DNA of 64,000 bases from Zelopaecilomyces penicillatus (GCA_005765155.1 VCCP01000003.1:6200001-6264000); one strand, 5' to 3'. Shown: positions 24,501 to 36,182, counted from the first letter of the stretch. The notes: generated by a model not told the origin, from the letters alone. Made by a program: numbers and translations.

Positions 24501-27274
24501 ACCTTGTCGTCCAGGGGAGAGGGGGGCCCTGGTCAAAGTGGTAGTCAAAGTGAGTGGTGTGCTTGCATGGCTGCCATGTGTCTGGCCCGTCACGTCAGGA
24601 TTGCGTGTGCATAAGGCATTATTACTACCTACCGTATTGGAGTAGGGAAAAGTCTCGAGGCTGGGCCAGGGAGAAGAGCGCCGCGCAGGCTGGAATGTCG
24701 TTTGTGTTGTTCTCTTTGAGGGAGCAAAGGGCCGATATTGGACGACGCCATTGACGACACAGGTACGGGCAATTTGACACGACTCTGTGGTTTAAGTTTG
24801 GATTATTCCACTCTGGATTCGTAAAGATGCTCACAAATGCCGAATGGATCCAGCCTCTTGGCATTACGCAGAAAATATAATACGAAGGAACAAAATGTGT
24901 GGGTCGGTAGCCTTGCGGGTCGCTGCAGGCTGATTGATCCCGTTTCTTCAGCCCACTCAACGAGAGACATTGTGTGAGACAGCATAAATTAACGGCGGGA
25001 CACTGATAATGCTTTCCCATTTTTATTTTCAACGATCCCCCGTCTTTTGTTCGGTTCATCCGGCTATACTGCGTAGGGTCTATCATTGACGAAAAAAAGT
25101 CGCCAAAAATGGAGAACAAACGGCGCAGCAGGTAGACGCGCGCGATTTCTAGCAAAGCCATGCCAAGAGAGGGGAACTGGGCTGCAGGGCAATCAATTAC
25201 AAGGATCAAGGGCAAGTTTGGGTAAAAAGGACCAACAAAAACCCCCTAAGCGGATGTAACCACTTTATCCTTGAACAAGTACCAACTCGCCAACAGTCGA
25301 AGTTGCCAGGGTTCTAGCTTCTGATGCAAGGCTAGATACTTCAACCTTGTAGAGGCACATGTTGGCGTGGGTAAGTGCTTATTTGCTTATTGGTAATGAA
25401 TTGCTACAACTATTTGACGAACAGTACATGTGTAGTTTATAGATGGGATCTGTTAGTGAGGGTTGCGTCGTTTCAACGTTTATTAAGAGCAAGCTTATAA
25501 TTAGTTTGATCATGACGATTAGTATAGCACTTTCGCGATAGTGCTGTTTGGCTTAGCATTTGAACTAGGGAATCGATTTGAAGGCCATTTCAACATGGAT
25601 TACACATGAATGCGGACAAATGGGCTGTCCAGGCATTCACGGCGTCTTTTTAATCTAAAATCATGCTCGGTCGGGTTCATCATAGCAAGCAGAAGCCAAC
25701 TCAAGGGGTGTGAAGTAGAGAATACAAAGGCGAGGTACATTAACCTGCAGCCCTGGCCAACTTATAACGGGAAAAAGCCATTGCTACAGCCCACACACAC
25801 ACACACACATCTTTTGGCGATGGAGGGTAACACCCAGCGATATGGCATTGATTTGCAAGCCCGTAGCCCACCCAATTAAAAAAAAGTTGAATACTTTGTA
25901 GAAGTTCAGTATTTCACATGAGTCGTGGAGCAGGCAGAGTTGTAAACATGTGCGACTCGGACGGATTCATCCATACTACTACAGCGGACCTACATGTACA
26001 CAATTACCAATCGCACAGTTTGAAATGGGACGGAAGTAATAGAAATTAGGCCGGAACTTGGGTCCCGCTAATTGGCTCGGCTGGTGTTTTTTTTTCTTTA
26101 AAGTAATTGGAAGAAGCTTGTGGAAGGGAAAAGCAATCAAGCTTTCCATTGTTCTTTGGCGGATGATCGACACAAACATGTGTTTGAAAAGATTGGCATT
26201 TTGGCACAGCCCCCCCGCCGCCTTCGCCTCCCGTTGGTCGTAGATACGATTTACTATGTAGGTAGGTACGGCTACTGAAAGAACTCCCATTAAATGAAAA
26301 GTAAGAAGTAAAAAGTCTTCATCACTTATTATGCAAGGGCAGCCGGAACCCCTCTCCTACCTGTACCTTTCTTTGTAAGAGCAAAAAGCCCCCTCTCTCA
26401 ACTTTTGTGACTTTGGTGCCTTGCATTAGGTCTATTCGATAAAGGAGGGTTGGCAGACAGTCCTATTTGCCAGCCATTTTTCACCTTTGAATAAACCACG
26501 CACATGTTTTTTTATTTCTCACCTGGTAATTACTGGGAACAACTCCGAACAAGGTAAGCTTGGTTTAGGTGGGTATGTTCTAGTTTTTTTTGGGTTCGCA
26601 GGGGGAGCTCCAATTGAGGCATGATGTGCGCGCGCGTTTGCTACGTAGGTGAAAGTGTAGAGTTACGCGTTCTTGTCTGCGCGGAAGATGTAAACGAGGC
26701 GGACGAATAGAATCCGACTTGAGGCAGTGAACTTGCCATGCCAATTGCTAAAATCATCCACGGGGATGCCGTCATAACTCGTCTCTTTCGCTCTTCTCCC
26801 CATCGTCGTCGTCCGTCGTCCATCTTACCCCCCTTCTTGAACGTGACGTCGTTGACAAAAGGAAGTGAAAACTCTGTGGTGCCTGGATCCATCGCCCCTT
26901 CAATTCGTTCAGCTTCTACACATGCATCAACTTCTACACATACATCGGTACAGGTCCAGGCAGAAGCTCCTGATGTACGTGCCCCCCTTTCAGCGCGCTG
27001 ACGTGGGTTAGTCTGTTGGTTCATGAGCATTGAGCATGATGCGACGGGGCGTGTACAAGTGGGTAATAGAGCGCGATAAAAAAGATCCTTTCTCACATGC
27101 GATTATCGATAGTACTCGTCAGGTTCTTTATCGTGAGTCGTCGATTGGGGGTTGATTGGGTCCAATGGCGATGCTAATCAAGCCCAATCGGGTGTGTCTA
27201 TTGGGTAATAATTTGGTCATCACCAGAAGTTACTCCGTCCAAGTACCTTGTACTAAGCCTGCATCGGGCAGCTG

Positions 27275-27297
27275 CCCCCCCCCCCCCCCCCCCCCCC
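27275..27297. repeat. C23 homopolymer
   Basis: A run of 23 C, so G-rich on the minus strand. It is the second long G/C homopolymer in the same gene-free block. Confidence 0.9.
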
Positions 27298-28980
27298 ACG
27301 GAGCAAAGAGTTATTCCGATGAAAACTCTGTTCCGTTCGTTATCTTGGTTGCACAACGTTATCTGCTGCGCAGCCTTTGTTTGCCTGAGTCGTCACATTG
27401 AAAACTCTCTCCACTGCGCTACGGTGGCTCCCATTCCAGGTTGGGTTGCTTTCCCCGTTTGCCGTTTCCGTTTGTCATGGACGGTTAATAATTAGCAGGT
27501 GAATCTACTACTTGTGTACCTTTGTTCAAGGTGAGGGACTTGATTCCATACAGGTACTCACTCATACATGACAGGTATTTCCGTGACGATAATGACATTA
27601 GTGACCATGATCTGTCAAAACCCCTGTTTCCCTCCTCCGTATCTGAGCCTTATTGGCTTGAAAGAATCCTCTATATGTGGATAATTGAGTACATTGTGCA
27701 ATGTATCACACGCATTTGTCACCATAGAAACACGAAGTACGGAGCACGCCGTGGTTCTACCCGCGTTACGTTGAAGAGTCTCGCCCTGCCTTGAGACAAC
27801 AGAAATCGGTGCGTGCTCGCTTCTGTGCTTACACCACCTTACCTACCGGTGATTATGGCCATGGACCTGTGTGTGTTTGACTGATTGCGTGCTTCCGCCT
27901 TGCCACAGACGGCCATGTTTGTCTGTTGAAAAAGCATGGATGGCACGGCAAACACGGTCAAAGTCAGTCAGTCAATCCCGTTGGCAAGGTAATCATCACA
28001 ATTTTTACCTAACCCCTCAAGAATCGAGAACATTCCATGGGTTAGTGTTGGAGTAACCCAGACAATTTTCACCCGTCTCAATGCAACGTTCGTCCGCCCT
28101 TTTCCCTTCTTTTCTGTCACCGTTGCCGGCCGAGTGGCGAAGAGGTGCTGATTTCTTCACTCACCAGTCTTGACAGCGCTACGGTGAAGAAGAAAAAAGC
28201 GGGCTGGGCTGGGCTACGGACAAAAAAGCAACAATACCATGCCCGTCTAGATTTCTGTAAAAATCTTTGATTTCCTTTGTGCGATTTACACACCGCTGGC
28301 TTGCGATTAAAGCAGTTACTTGGTCGTGTACTCGGTACTTGCTTGCAGCTCTTGATGGCAAAACGCCGTGGCCATGTATACATGTAAATGCTCGGACAGC
28401 TCCACCACTGGGTGTGGCGAGCGCTCATTCGTCTGTGCTGGCTCACCGACTGCTTTCCCAGCCTGGTATTATCACACAGTACTATACTATTATGAAGAAT
28501 CAGAAAGGCTGGGGCGGAGGGTTCTTGGCCAAGGTGGACTCTATCATCTTGATAGTGACCTGTAACTACGGTAGTCACTATTTTAGACCTTTTTTCTTGA
28601 TTTCAAGATGCGTAATATGATAAGCCCGCAAAGTCGAGGCTTTACTTTTTCTTGTCGCCCGTTCTCCGTTGACTATTCCTGATGGGCCATCGGAAGTCAT
28701 CCCGTTTGGCACGTCACCAAAGCCACGGTGCAATGCACGGCGCTGAGCCCACGGCAGAATCTCCCGTCAGTCCGGAAGTCCGACACTGGGTTCGCGGACG
28801 ACTGCGGTTCGTGGTTTGCGGACAAACTACACTGGGAGAGGTAGGATGAACTGAGGCAGCAGCGGCATTCCATCGTCTCCATTCGCCAATCCATTGTGAT
28901 AGCGTGGGAGGAGGGAACGGGTCCTATGAGAAGACGAGCCCCAATTGGCAAGCGAGGGCATCTCACGCACGTTTGCGATT

Positions 28981-29020
28981 CACAGCGTCACAGCGTCACA
29001 GCGTCACAGCGTCACAGCGT
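28981..29020. repeat. Tandem repeat, 5 x CACAGCGT
   Basis: Five perfect head-to-tail copies of the 8-mer CACAGCGT, followed by a divergent continuation (GACAACGG). No surrounding gene. Confidence 0.95.
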
Positions 29021-29831
29021 GACAACGGACAACTGACAACCATATTGGCCCCGGCAATACAAAGCACAGAGACGCGGACAAACAAACACCAATGACTTTG
29101 CTCAGAAGAGGGGGAGGGATCTTGCACAATCCTACCGTTAGCCCAAGTCCAGCTAATAATGAGGTTGGGCTTTCGTGGGGGAAGCAAAGAAAAAGTTGGC
29201 AGAAACGAAAACGTCGACATGGGCGAGTAAAGTGAGTAAGTAAGCGAGTGAGTACACGTGTGAGGGCGTGGTTCGACGACAAGACACCCACGGCGATTAA
29301 GGAAATTTGTTGGGGGGCTGGACTACTTTGTTTGTCGGCAGTGTGCAACCCAATATGGAGTGTCTTTTTTGGAAGGGCCATCCGCGTATGGAGGAGTAAT
29401 ACGCGGTAAGTAAAAAGAGGCTTTTTGCAAAGTGTATTTGGGGTTCAGGGATGACCCCTCACAGCCATACTTTGTAGTGCATACTCTGTACATTTACACG
29501 CATTGCGTATGGGGTTGTTGGATGTGTACATCCTAGAGAACCCATCCGTGCTTCATCCTTGATTTTGAACTGCGAACCAGAGGCGTAAACGTGGCTATCA
29601 CTTGTTTAGCTTTTCGCATTCGTCGTTGGAGAAGGGGAGGCGCAGTGGCATGGAAAAACATGCAAGGTGGGCGAAAGTTTCTGAAGTGAAGATAGAGGCT
29701 TTCAATCAGTCTTGACGTTTGTCATTATGCTGGTCTTAAAGACAAAAAAAAATCCATCAGAGTCAGGAATAGAGGAGCAAGAAGACGCAGATGAAAAAAT
29801 TCAATGTGTACATGTGGCATTGTGGATGGGC

Positions 29832-29842
29832 AAAAAACAAAA
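29832..29842 (-). terminator. Pol III terminator of the tRNA-Cys gene
   Basis: Read on the minus strand, T4 and then T6 follow within 20 nt of the tRNA 3' end, the usual RNA polymerase III stop signal. Confidence 0.75.
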
Positions 29843-29848
29843 GGAGAG

Positions 29849-29934
29849 AGGACTGGGCGATAATCGAAATCGCGACCTGGAGATGTTTGCGACGAAAGTT
29901 GCAATCTCTCACTCTACCACTGAGCTACCTGTCC
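29849..29934 (-). tRNA. tRNA-Cys (GCA) with a 14-nt intron, somewhat degenerate
   Basis: A full cloverleaf can be drawn: acceptor GGACAGG/CCAGTCC with one mismatch (5-68), D-arm GCTC/GAGT, anticodon stem AGAGA/TCTCC with one mismatch (27-43), anticodon loop TTGCAA plus A with anticodon GCA, variable loop AGGTC, T-arm GCGAT/ATCGC, and discriminator U73, which is characteristic of tRNA-Cys. A 14-nt intron at 29885-29898 sits one base after the anticodon, and its GCAA can pair with the TTGC of the anticodon loop. The B box deviates from consensus. A poly-T terminator follows. It may be a functional but diverged copy or a tRNA pseudogene. Confidence 0.72.
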
Positions 29935-31612
29935 TACTTTCTCTCGAAGTGTGGTAGGATTAACTTTCCGTTAATATATAAGGGTATTGCCATAACCGGC
30001 ACCAGAACATCTACCGAAACTGCACGCAGAACAGAGCGTCGCGCATGAAATTCATCGCGAAAATGGCTCTATTCAATTAGGAAGTCTGGTAGAACCGTTG
30101 TTTTCTATTTTGTCTCTATTTGCATGTTGTTTTCAAGCAGATGGAGTAGGAGAAGAAGTATAAATCTCAAGATGTGTCAGTACAGGGTAGGTCCAAAATG
30201 CACCGTTATTCAGGCTCAATCAACATTGAGCTTTCACAACGGATTTACTGATTTAAATCGAGCATTTTAGTAGAGAAAAATGTGTAGTTGGTATTCTCAT
30301 TAGTTGAGATGTAATTGACTCGATTAGCGCATCGTCGATCTGTAAATGTAATTCTGATTAGTATCGCTTTCTGTTAACACGAGTCTTCAGGCTGTGTTCC
30401 GATCTTCCTGTCACCGAACATTTATGAGGTGAATACCAACAAAAGATTTCCTATGTTCAGTTTACGTATCAGCGCAACCTTTTAAAAGTACAAAAACATT
30501 CACCGGAAGAATATCTTACCCATTCACAACAGTCAGACTATACGAACGGTGTATTCGTCTGCCACCTAGTTACTTCATTTCCATAGGGCAGGACGATTGG
30601 TTCAGTCCTTCTCTCGGAGCAATTGACGTCCACAAAAAACTAGTAAGTATCATGAAATAGATTAATATATATATAGACATGTGTTTTTGAAGCTGAATAG
30701 CTATTCCAGGGCGCTTGTTAATGTCAATTACAGATGTGAAAGGGAGATTGGATGCTCGGATCACTTTGCGATTTCTGTGGTTCTGGACATCTCCTCCCTC
30801 ATCCCTATCTCTATTCCGCGCTTGTTGTATATGTCAAGTCACCTTTCTCGACTATTTGAGCTAAAAATACTAGAAATTGGCGAAACTGGTGATCGACCTC
30901 TTTTTGTAGGCAATCTCTCTGTGTATTACATGTTTCGCGATCAGGATGAATTGATCTTTTCTGCTGATGAATGTTGCACACTGAACCAACAGTGATGAAG
31001 ATCCTTGTCTATGGACCGCAAAAATGAGAAAGCCTGAAGTGATGAGAATGTTAGATGCTAGACCTGCTCGAAACTATTCCTTGTTTTGAGTTGGCTCAAG
31101 CAAAGTATGATCTTACATCGTCAGCCTATCATGGTGGTAACATCTAGCTTTCTACTGCACACTTGTAACATACGCGTATCAATCAGTGTCATCTTACGTT
31201 TAAAGATGGTTATACGAGTACAAGGCCATCGCTTCCCATAACCACCCTCTACTTGTCTGTTTAGCAAGTACTAGGAAAGCCCGATAATAATTGTTGGAAT
31301 CATCCTTTCCATAGGGAGTGGTGCTCCTCCACAGAGCAAGCTCTGCGGTCGAGTGGTGCAAAATACCCCGGTGGAAAACGTAGTAAGACTGGTATAAGGC
31401 CTGTTTGGATCTGCAATCCTCTTTAGTTGCATTTCCTGTCTCTCCCTCATCTCTAGACGTCTTGTTATCGGAGACGAGTAACAAAATAGGTCACCAGTAC
31501 ACTAGCACACACACACGCCTTTTGCTGATTCAAACACTGTTATCTCATAATTGTTGACTTACGAAAGGTATCTTAATGACTCGTGACTTCTATCCGCTAT
31601 GTCTATCTAAAT
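29935..31612. other. Intergenic, no gene seen
   Basis: The region is moderately AT-rich, between the tRNA-Cys 5' side and the 3' end of the archaemetzincin gene. The open frame at 30681-30995 (+, 104 codons) has no motif, signal peptide or splice context and is not called. Confidence 0.55.
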
Positions 31613-33055
31613 CTAACCAGAACCATCAATGACTCCATCTAGCCAGGCCGCATACCCAGCAAACATACTCGATCCAGCAACCGCCCCATACTTGCGACAC
31701 ACCAACCTCAACGCCTTGTACCTATCCTCCACATACTTTCCCCCCTCAAGCCTTGCTCCGCCATCATCTTCGCCAGATTTCTTCAAAACGGCTCCTTTAA
31801 CAGTCGCTTCTAGCTTCTCCAGGCAGACTGGGCACAAGTATGGCGGCTGCCTTACTGCCTCAGCCAGCGACGCGCACCCTTGCATCGTACATGCAAAGTA
31901 TACGCAGTGATCTAGCCCCAAACAATGGCCGAGCTCGTGTGATATGGTTTGTACGGTTCGTCCAAGCCACTGAGTCGTAAGTGTGTGTGGCGGGGCGGAA
32001 ATGGGCGGTATATGGGCAGCTGTGGCGGCTTCGATGGCGATGTGAAGCGGGCCAGACTGACGTTTGGTAGGCTGAAGCTTCTTTTTCCCTTTTGAAACCT
32101 TTTCAGAGGCTTTTGAGCATAACTCATCTATGTAGGTTGCGCAGTGTGATGCAGGCCATGCGTGGCCATCGTCGTCTGGTGCACAGTCAGGGTGGTCGCG
32201 AAACCGGGATACAGCACCGATTCGACTCCCGCCGTAGGCCCTCCCTCCAGTAAAGATATCTTCATCGCCTTCGTACATGTCTTGGTCAAGTAACATGATG
32301 ACCGAGTGCGCATCTTTTGGAATATTCACAATAATTGCATCCAATACGTCGTCCAGATTGACTTGCATGGACGAAACATTGTCTGGAGATGCTCTGCACC
32401 GGATTCCGAAGAGCTCTCGCCTTGGTGTCTTCAATCCAATTCGTCGCTCATCATCCGGGTTCTTCAATGGTGTACCGTCGTAGAATGGTTTGCTGGTTTT
32501 CGATTTCAGTTTGCTGCTGTCTTCCCCATCCCAAGCTTGCCAGTAGTACTTTTGGGTAGATGCCTTGACCTTCATGCCGTGAAAGAAAGCCGCTAGATAC
32601 TCAACCACACTTGCAATGGTTGGAGCCTGAACGGTAGAGGATATTTGGCCAGGCCTGGACGGTATGCGAGTGCTCCAGGACTTGACCTGGGACATTTCAG
32701 GCTTGATCTGCGGACTGCAAATAACGTAAATAGTCTTCCGCTCTGGCGTCACTGGGTTTCTTTCTTCCTCTTCATCCCACTCTTCAAAGTCTTGTGGGGG
32801 ATACTCTGGATCCTCCGCTAGATCATCTTCAGGAAGCACCAATGGGCCGGGAAATGTCATCGCATCTTCGAAGTGCGTTTTTCCAGTCAAGAGATTCCAC
32901 TGAGCACCTGTGCTTCCTTTTCTAGTAGCAGCTGCAATGCGTTTCTTCCCCGGTAGACGCTTGAATCCGGAAACGGCGGCGTGCGGTGAACACTCAAGAT
33001 AAAGGTGTGAATGTCTGCACAGCTCATCGGCTTTCTTCCCTGTGTTCCCTGCCAT
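31613..33055 (-). CDS. Archaemetzincin-type zinc metallopeptidase
   Basis: A single-exon gene of 480 aa. The zinc site is HELGHCLGLDHC (H373, E374, H377, H383), followed by the archaemetzincin extension with further cysteines: CVYFACTM and then CPVC. This matches the family pattern HExxHxxGxxHC...CxM...CxxC, in which the four cysteines bind a second zinc. Upstream of the motif lie the conserved segments DDVLDAIIVNIPKDAHSVIMLLDQDMYEGDEDIFTGG (in parts) and GAVSRFRD. The first 110 residues are poorly conserved in type, with an acidic stretch (LAEDPEYPPQDFEEWDEEEE). No signal peptide, so it is probably cytosolic or nuclear. Human AMZ2-like peptidases are shorter, about 360 aa; the extra length lies N-terminal. 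Cellular substrates of the family are poorly known. Confidence 0.93.
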   Translation of the reverse strand: MAGNTGKKADELCRHSHLYLECSPHAAVSGFKRLPGKKRIAAATRKGSTGAQWNLLTGKTHFEDAMTFPGPLVLPEDDLAEDPEYPPQDFEEWDEEEERNPVTPERKTIYVICSPQIKPEMSQVKSWSTRIPSRPGQISSTVQAPTIASVVEYLAAFFHGMKVKASTQKYYWQAWDGEDSSKLKSKTSKPFYDGTPLKNPDDERRIGLKTPRRELFGIRCRASPDNVSSMQVNLDDVLDAIIVNIPKDAHSVIMLLDQDMYEGDEDIFTGGRAYGGSRIGAVSRFRDHPDCAPDDDGHAWPASHCATYIDELCSKASEKVSKGKKKLQPTKRQSGPLHIAIEAATAAHIPPISAPPHTLTTQWLGRTVQTISHELGHCLGLDHCVYFACTMQGCASLAEAVRQPPYLCPVCLEKLEATVKGAVLKKSGEDDGGARLEGGKYVEDRYKALRLVCRKYGAVAGSSMFAGYAAWLDGVIDGSG

Positions 33056-33412
33056 GGTGTTTACGGGAAGTTGTGATGATTGGGTTGAGATATCGATGCT
33101 GCTCTGATGAAATGATACAAGGTCTCCGAGTTGGATTTTAAAAGAAAATTAATGCAAAGGGTATGTTGACTTACACACGCAAAACACAAAATTCACGACA
33201 GACAGGCTGGGCGTGAATGCCTGCCTGGTGGTTACTGAGACATGATATTCTGTACACCCCCACCCACCAAAAATGACGACCTCTTGGACATATAATCGTT
33301 GTCTCAACTTCACAATTAACTCCTCAAAAAGGTGTCGTGAATCGTGTCAAAGTGATTCACAACGTAGCCTTCCTTTCAACTGAACAAGCTGCGCAATTGG
33401 CAAAAAATGAAT
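33056..33412. promoter_or_regulatory. Promoter side of the archaemetzincin gene
   Basis: The 357 bp between the archaemetzincin start and the tRNA-Leu 3' end should contain the promoter and leader of the peptidase gene. No clear TATA element stands out. Confidence 0.4.
33402..33407 (-). terminator. Pol III terminator of the tRNA-Leu gene
   Basis: T6 on the minus strand, six bases beyond the tRNA 3' end. Confidence 0.85.
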
Positions 33413-33508
33413 TGATCAGAGTGGGATTCGAACCCACGAGGATTGCTCCACCAGGAATGGAATTAAGGTGACCTTAACCTGGCGCCATAACCGCTCGGCC
33501 ATCTGACC
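33413..33508 (-). tRNA. tRNA-Leu (AAG) with a 15-nt intron
   Basis: Perfect class II tRNA fold: acceptor GGTCAGA/TCTGATC with one G-U pair, discriminator A73, D-stem GCC/GGC, anticodon stem CCAGG/CCTGG, anticodon AAG, a long variable arm with a GGA/TCC stem, and T-arm GTGGG/CCCAC with TTCGAAT loop. A 15-nt intron (33457-33471) follows position 37, the canonical nuclear site. Strong A and B boxes. It reads leucine CTT and, after A34-to-I editing, CTC codons. It lies between the archaemetzincin and DUF3292 genes. Confidence 0.95.
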
Positions 33509-34026
33509 GATTGATTGACTGTCTGTCTTGTATGACGGCAAGCAAATTGTCTGGCTACATGAAGCACACACCACATTTGCCAAATCGCTCCATCAATAAA
33601 ATTAGTCACAGTGAAGCTACCAAAGCATGTCCTGATGTTTTTATTCCCTCAATTATCGAGGCAAGTATAATACATCCTGCCTCGTTTAAAAGAAGCTGTC
33701 AGAGGTTAAGAGCATGTTTAAATAAATTAAGCCAACGTTGCAACAGCGGGGCTGAACCAAGCTTTGTGAATACCCGGTTGCACATGACGTCAACCATAGC
33801 TTGTCGATCTATCTATATAGACAGCGAGGTGGTTAAACGGGATGTTGTTGACGTCGGCGGCGATAGTATGACCGGCACGAACATGAATCCTTGAGTCATT
33901 AAAGAAATCCTTAAAGTCGGCCATATTCCACGAGGACGCACTCGGCATTTTACATCTTTGGATGCACACAGGCTCCAGCAATAATAGCCTTTTCATATCT
34001 CAAGTGCTTTCAAGTGCGCCGCTACA
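33509..34026. other. Intergenic, upstream of the DUF3292 gene
   Basis: 518 bp holding the upstream side of both the tRNA-Leu and the DUF3292 gene. No gene seen; a short Tyr/Ile/Thr-rich AT segment (TCTATCTATATAGA) lies near 33811. Confidence 0.5.
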
Positions 34027-36182
34027 ATGTCTACAGATAACACAAATCAAAGCACGGATACTAGCACAACCGGACTAGGAAGTGAGCCAGATATTGTTGA
34101 ACATATTGGTGACGAAAAACCAACGGCCAGCCACGCCCTTGCGGAAGAGAGCACCGCTCACACTGATGTTGATGAGGTGGGCACCAGCCAGGTGCCACAC
34201 GACGAAGTGGAAGTGAATGACCTGGGATGGAATGAGGATGCTAGTCAGGTTCCCAGGCCCATGGTGGGCGGGTTGGAGAATGAGGAGCTTTGGACGCTGA
34301 TACGGAGGTTTGACAAACAAATATTTCATGTGAAAGCTATTCATGAGACGCCACTGGCGAATCTGGACATGAACATTGCCGACGAAGAGGAGTTTTCGCC
34401 TGAGAAGCTCCGCGCACAGCTGGAGCGCATGTATATGACCGTTGTCATCTCGTTGGTATCATTTTGGAAGCACATCGCCCGACTTCGATCCTGGAACGAG
34501 TGGGAGAGGACATCTTCCTTTCTCGCCGTCTATTCTGTTGCATGGTTTCTCGACTTACTTATTCCAACTATAATTGGATTCCTCATTGTCCTGATATTAT
34601 ACCCTCCAGCGAGGGATGCCTGCTTTCCGCCCATGCCACCGTCTATTGTCGACTCCAAGACGGGGCAAGCGCAGAAGCCAGCTGCCGGGGTTGTTGCATC
34701 GCAAGATACAGTTACTGGTGCTCCAGAGAAACACAAAGGCGAGGGCGTGGAGCAAGAAGCGCACAGTTTTGTCAACAGCATTAGTACCGTGAGTTCTGGA
34801 GTAAGTGGTTCCCTGGACTTTGCATCATCGGTCGACAGCGCAATCTTACCTGCCTTTTTCTTCTTGGGGACCAAAGAGATGGCTGACTGACTTCTTTGTA
34901 GCTATTGATGAGCACCAGTGCGGGCAAGAAACAGCCAGGCCATGACTACGATGATAAGAAAGCCCCGGATCCTGCTCAACTTACTACCAACGTATTTGAC
35001 GCAAAGGACAAAACCGACGGCACTAACCCAAATGCAGAGAACGATAGAACGAAGAAGCCGGTGGCGAATGCTGTATGGGCCAAGGCTCGGCCGGCGATGC
35101 ACATGATTTCAGACGTAGTCGATACCTGGGAACGCTTTGGGAATGCCCTCAGCCCAACACCGCCATTCCCGACCTACCGACCCAGGCTGATACTAGCGTC
35201 ATGCTTACTTCCTTTACTTGTGCTCCCGATGTTCGTCACGTCATACATGGCGATGAAGGGAGCTGGATTTATGGCGGGCTTTAGTTTCTTCGGCGATCCC
35301 ATAATCACACCCGCGATCGCATTTGCGAACAGGACCTACCCACACTGGCGTCGGTTTGTGGAGCTGCGACATACTATTCTTCGTGGAATACCGACAAATG
35401 CGCAACTCGCGATTACTCTCCTGCGTATTGGTGAGAGGAACAAAGCGCCTCTGCCTCCGCCTCCAGCTTCGGATCAGCCTCCTGCGCTGGAAAGCAATCT
35501 TGAGACAGGCAAAGATTTTGAACGTCTAGGTACGAGATCTGGTTTATTGGGTGGGAAAGAGCGGGCTTCTCTCAAGACCTTTGGAACTGACAACCATTTT
35601 GTAGGAGCAAGTCATGAAGAAACGCGAGATGCAATGCTGCCCGACAAACACGACGCGGCAATCGAGGAGAAGGAGCACAAACCAAAGCGCACCCAACGTC
35701 TTCTCGACTTTCTCAAGGGCACTGCCAAAGGCGGCGCACAGGCAGCGATTACAGCAGACAAGGCCAAAGCAGCAGCAGGCTGGAAAGATGCCCGCAATAG
35801 GCTCGGCGTCGTCAACAAGCGCGAGAGATTCGATCTTGACCGGGGCCCCGTGTCGTTCCCCGCGCGGTTTGACGGCAACAAGGGCCGCGTGTTCTTGACG
35901 ACAACGGCGACAACACCGGCTGTGAGCTGGACATCGGACCTCAAGGAGTTGAATCCCGCATGGACGGTGGCGATTGGCGATATTGAGGAGATTAGGAAGG
36001 TGGGTGGCCTGGGATGGAAGAGCAAGTTGGTGGTGGGGTGGTCGATGCAGCGCGAGGTGGCAGACGGGCTCGTTCTCTGCACCAAGGATGGACGCGAGCT
36101 TCAACTGACGGCCATTGTGATTCGCGACGAGCTGTTTGACCGGCTGGTTGCGATTGGAGATCAGATGTGGGAGGTGTGGTGA
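34027..36182 (+). CDS. DUF3292-type fungal membrane protein
   Basis: Two exons, 34027-34800 and 34902-36182 (684 aa). The donor GTAAGT at 34801 is preferred; GTGAGT at 34789 is also in phase and would drop four residues. The first 80 residues are acidic and Ser/Thr-rich. A conserved-looking block follows (LRAQLERMYMTVVISLVSFWKHI in parts, WNEWERTSSFLAVYSVAW), then a long hydrophobic segment (about 178-198, LDLLIPTIIGFLIVLILYPPAR). A second hydrophobic pair lies in exon 2 (LILASCLLPLLVLPMFV and GAGFMAGFSFFGDPI). The C-terminal about 110 residues (from FPARFDGNKGRVFLTT) look like a compact GRAM/PH-like beta domain with SWTSDLKELNP and IEEIRKVGGLGWK. I recognise the overall pattern as the fungal DUF3292 family, of unknown function; peroxisome- or ER-membrane roles are only conjecture. 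Confidence 0.85.

Larger units (their letters stand above)
17477..29848. other. 12.4-kb gene-free region upstream of the disordered protein gene
   Basis: No protein gene can be supported. The left end is the 5' leader and promoter of the minus-strand gene at 17476; the leader has CAA-type repeats at about 17566-17605 as read on the minus strand. The region is not AT-rich and contains homopolymers (G25 at 18501-18525, C23 at 27275-27297), CTGACT repeats near 18957-18979, (CAT)n at about 22024-22056, and an 8-bp tandem repeat at 28981-29020. T/C-rich tracts are frequent. Candidate open frames such as 24625-25215 (-) and 26641-27096 (-) show no motifs. Long untranslated leaders, regulatory DNA or non-coding RNA are possible. 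Confidence 0.5.

Noticed and set aside
24625..25215. 196-codon minus-strand open frame in the gene desert
   Set aside because: No recognisable domain, irregular composition and no splice or promoter support.
26641..27096. 151-codon minus-strand open frame in the gene desert
   Set aside because: Composition looks random and no motif is present; first codon context is poor.
35544..36104. 186-codon minus-strand open frame
   Set aside because: Antisense to exon 2 of the DUF3292 gene.
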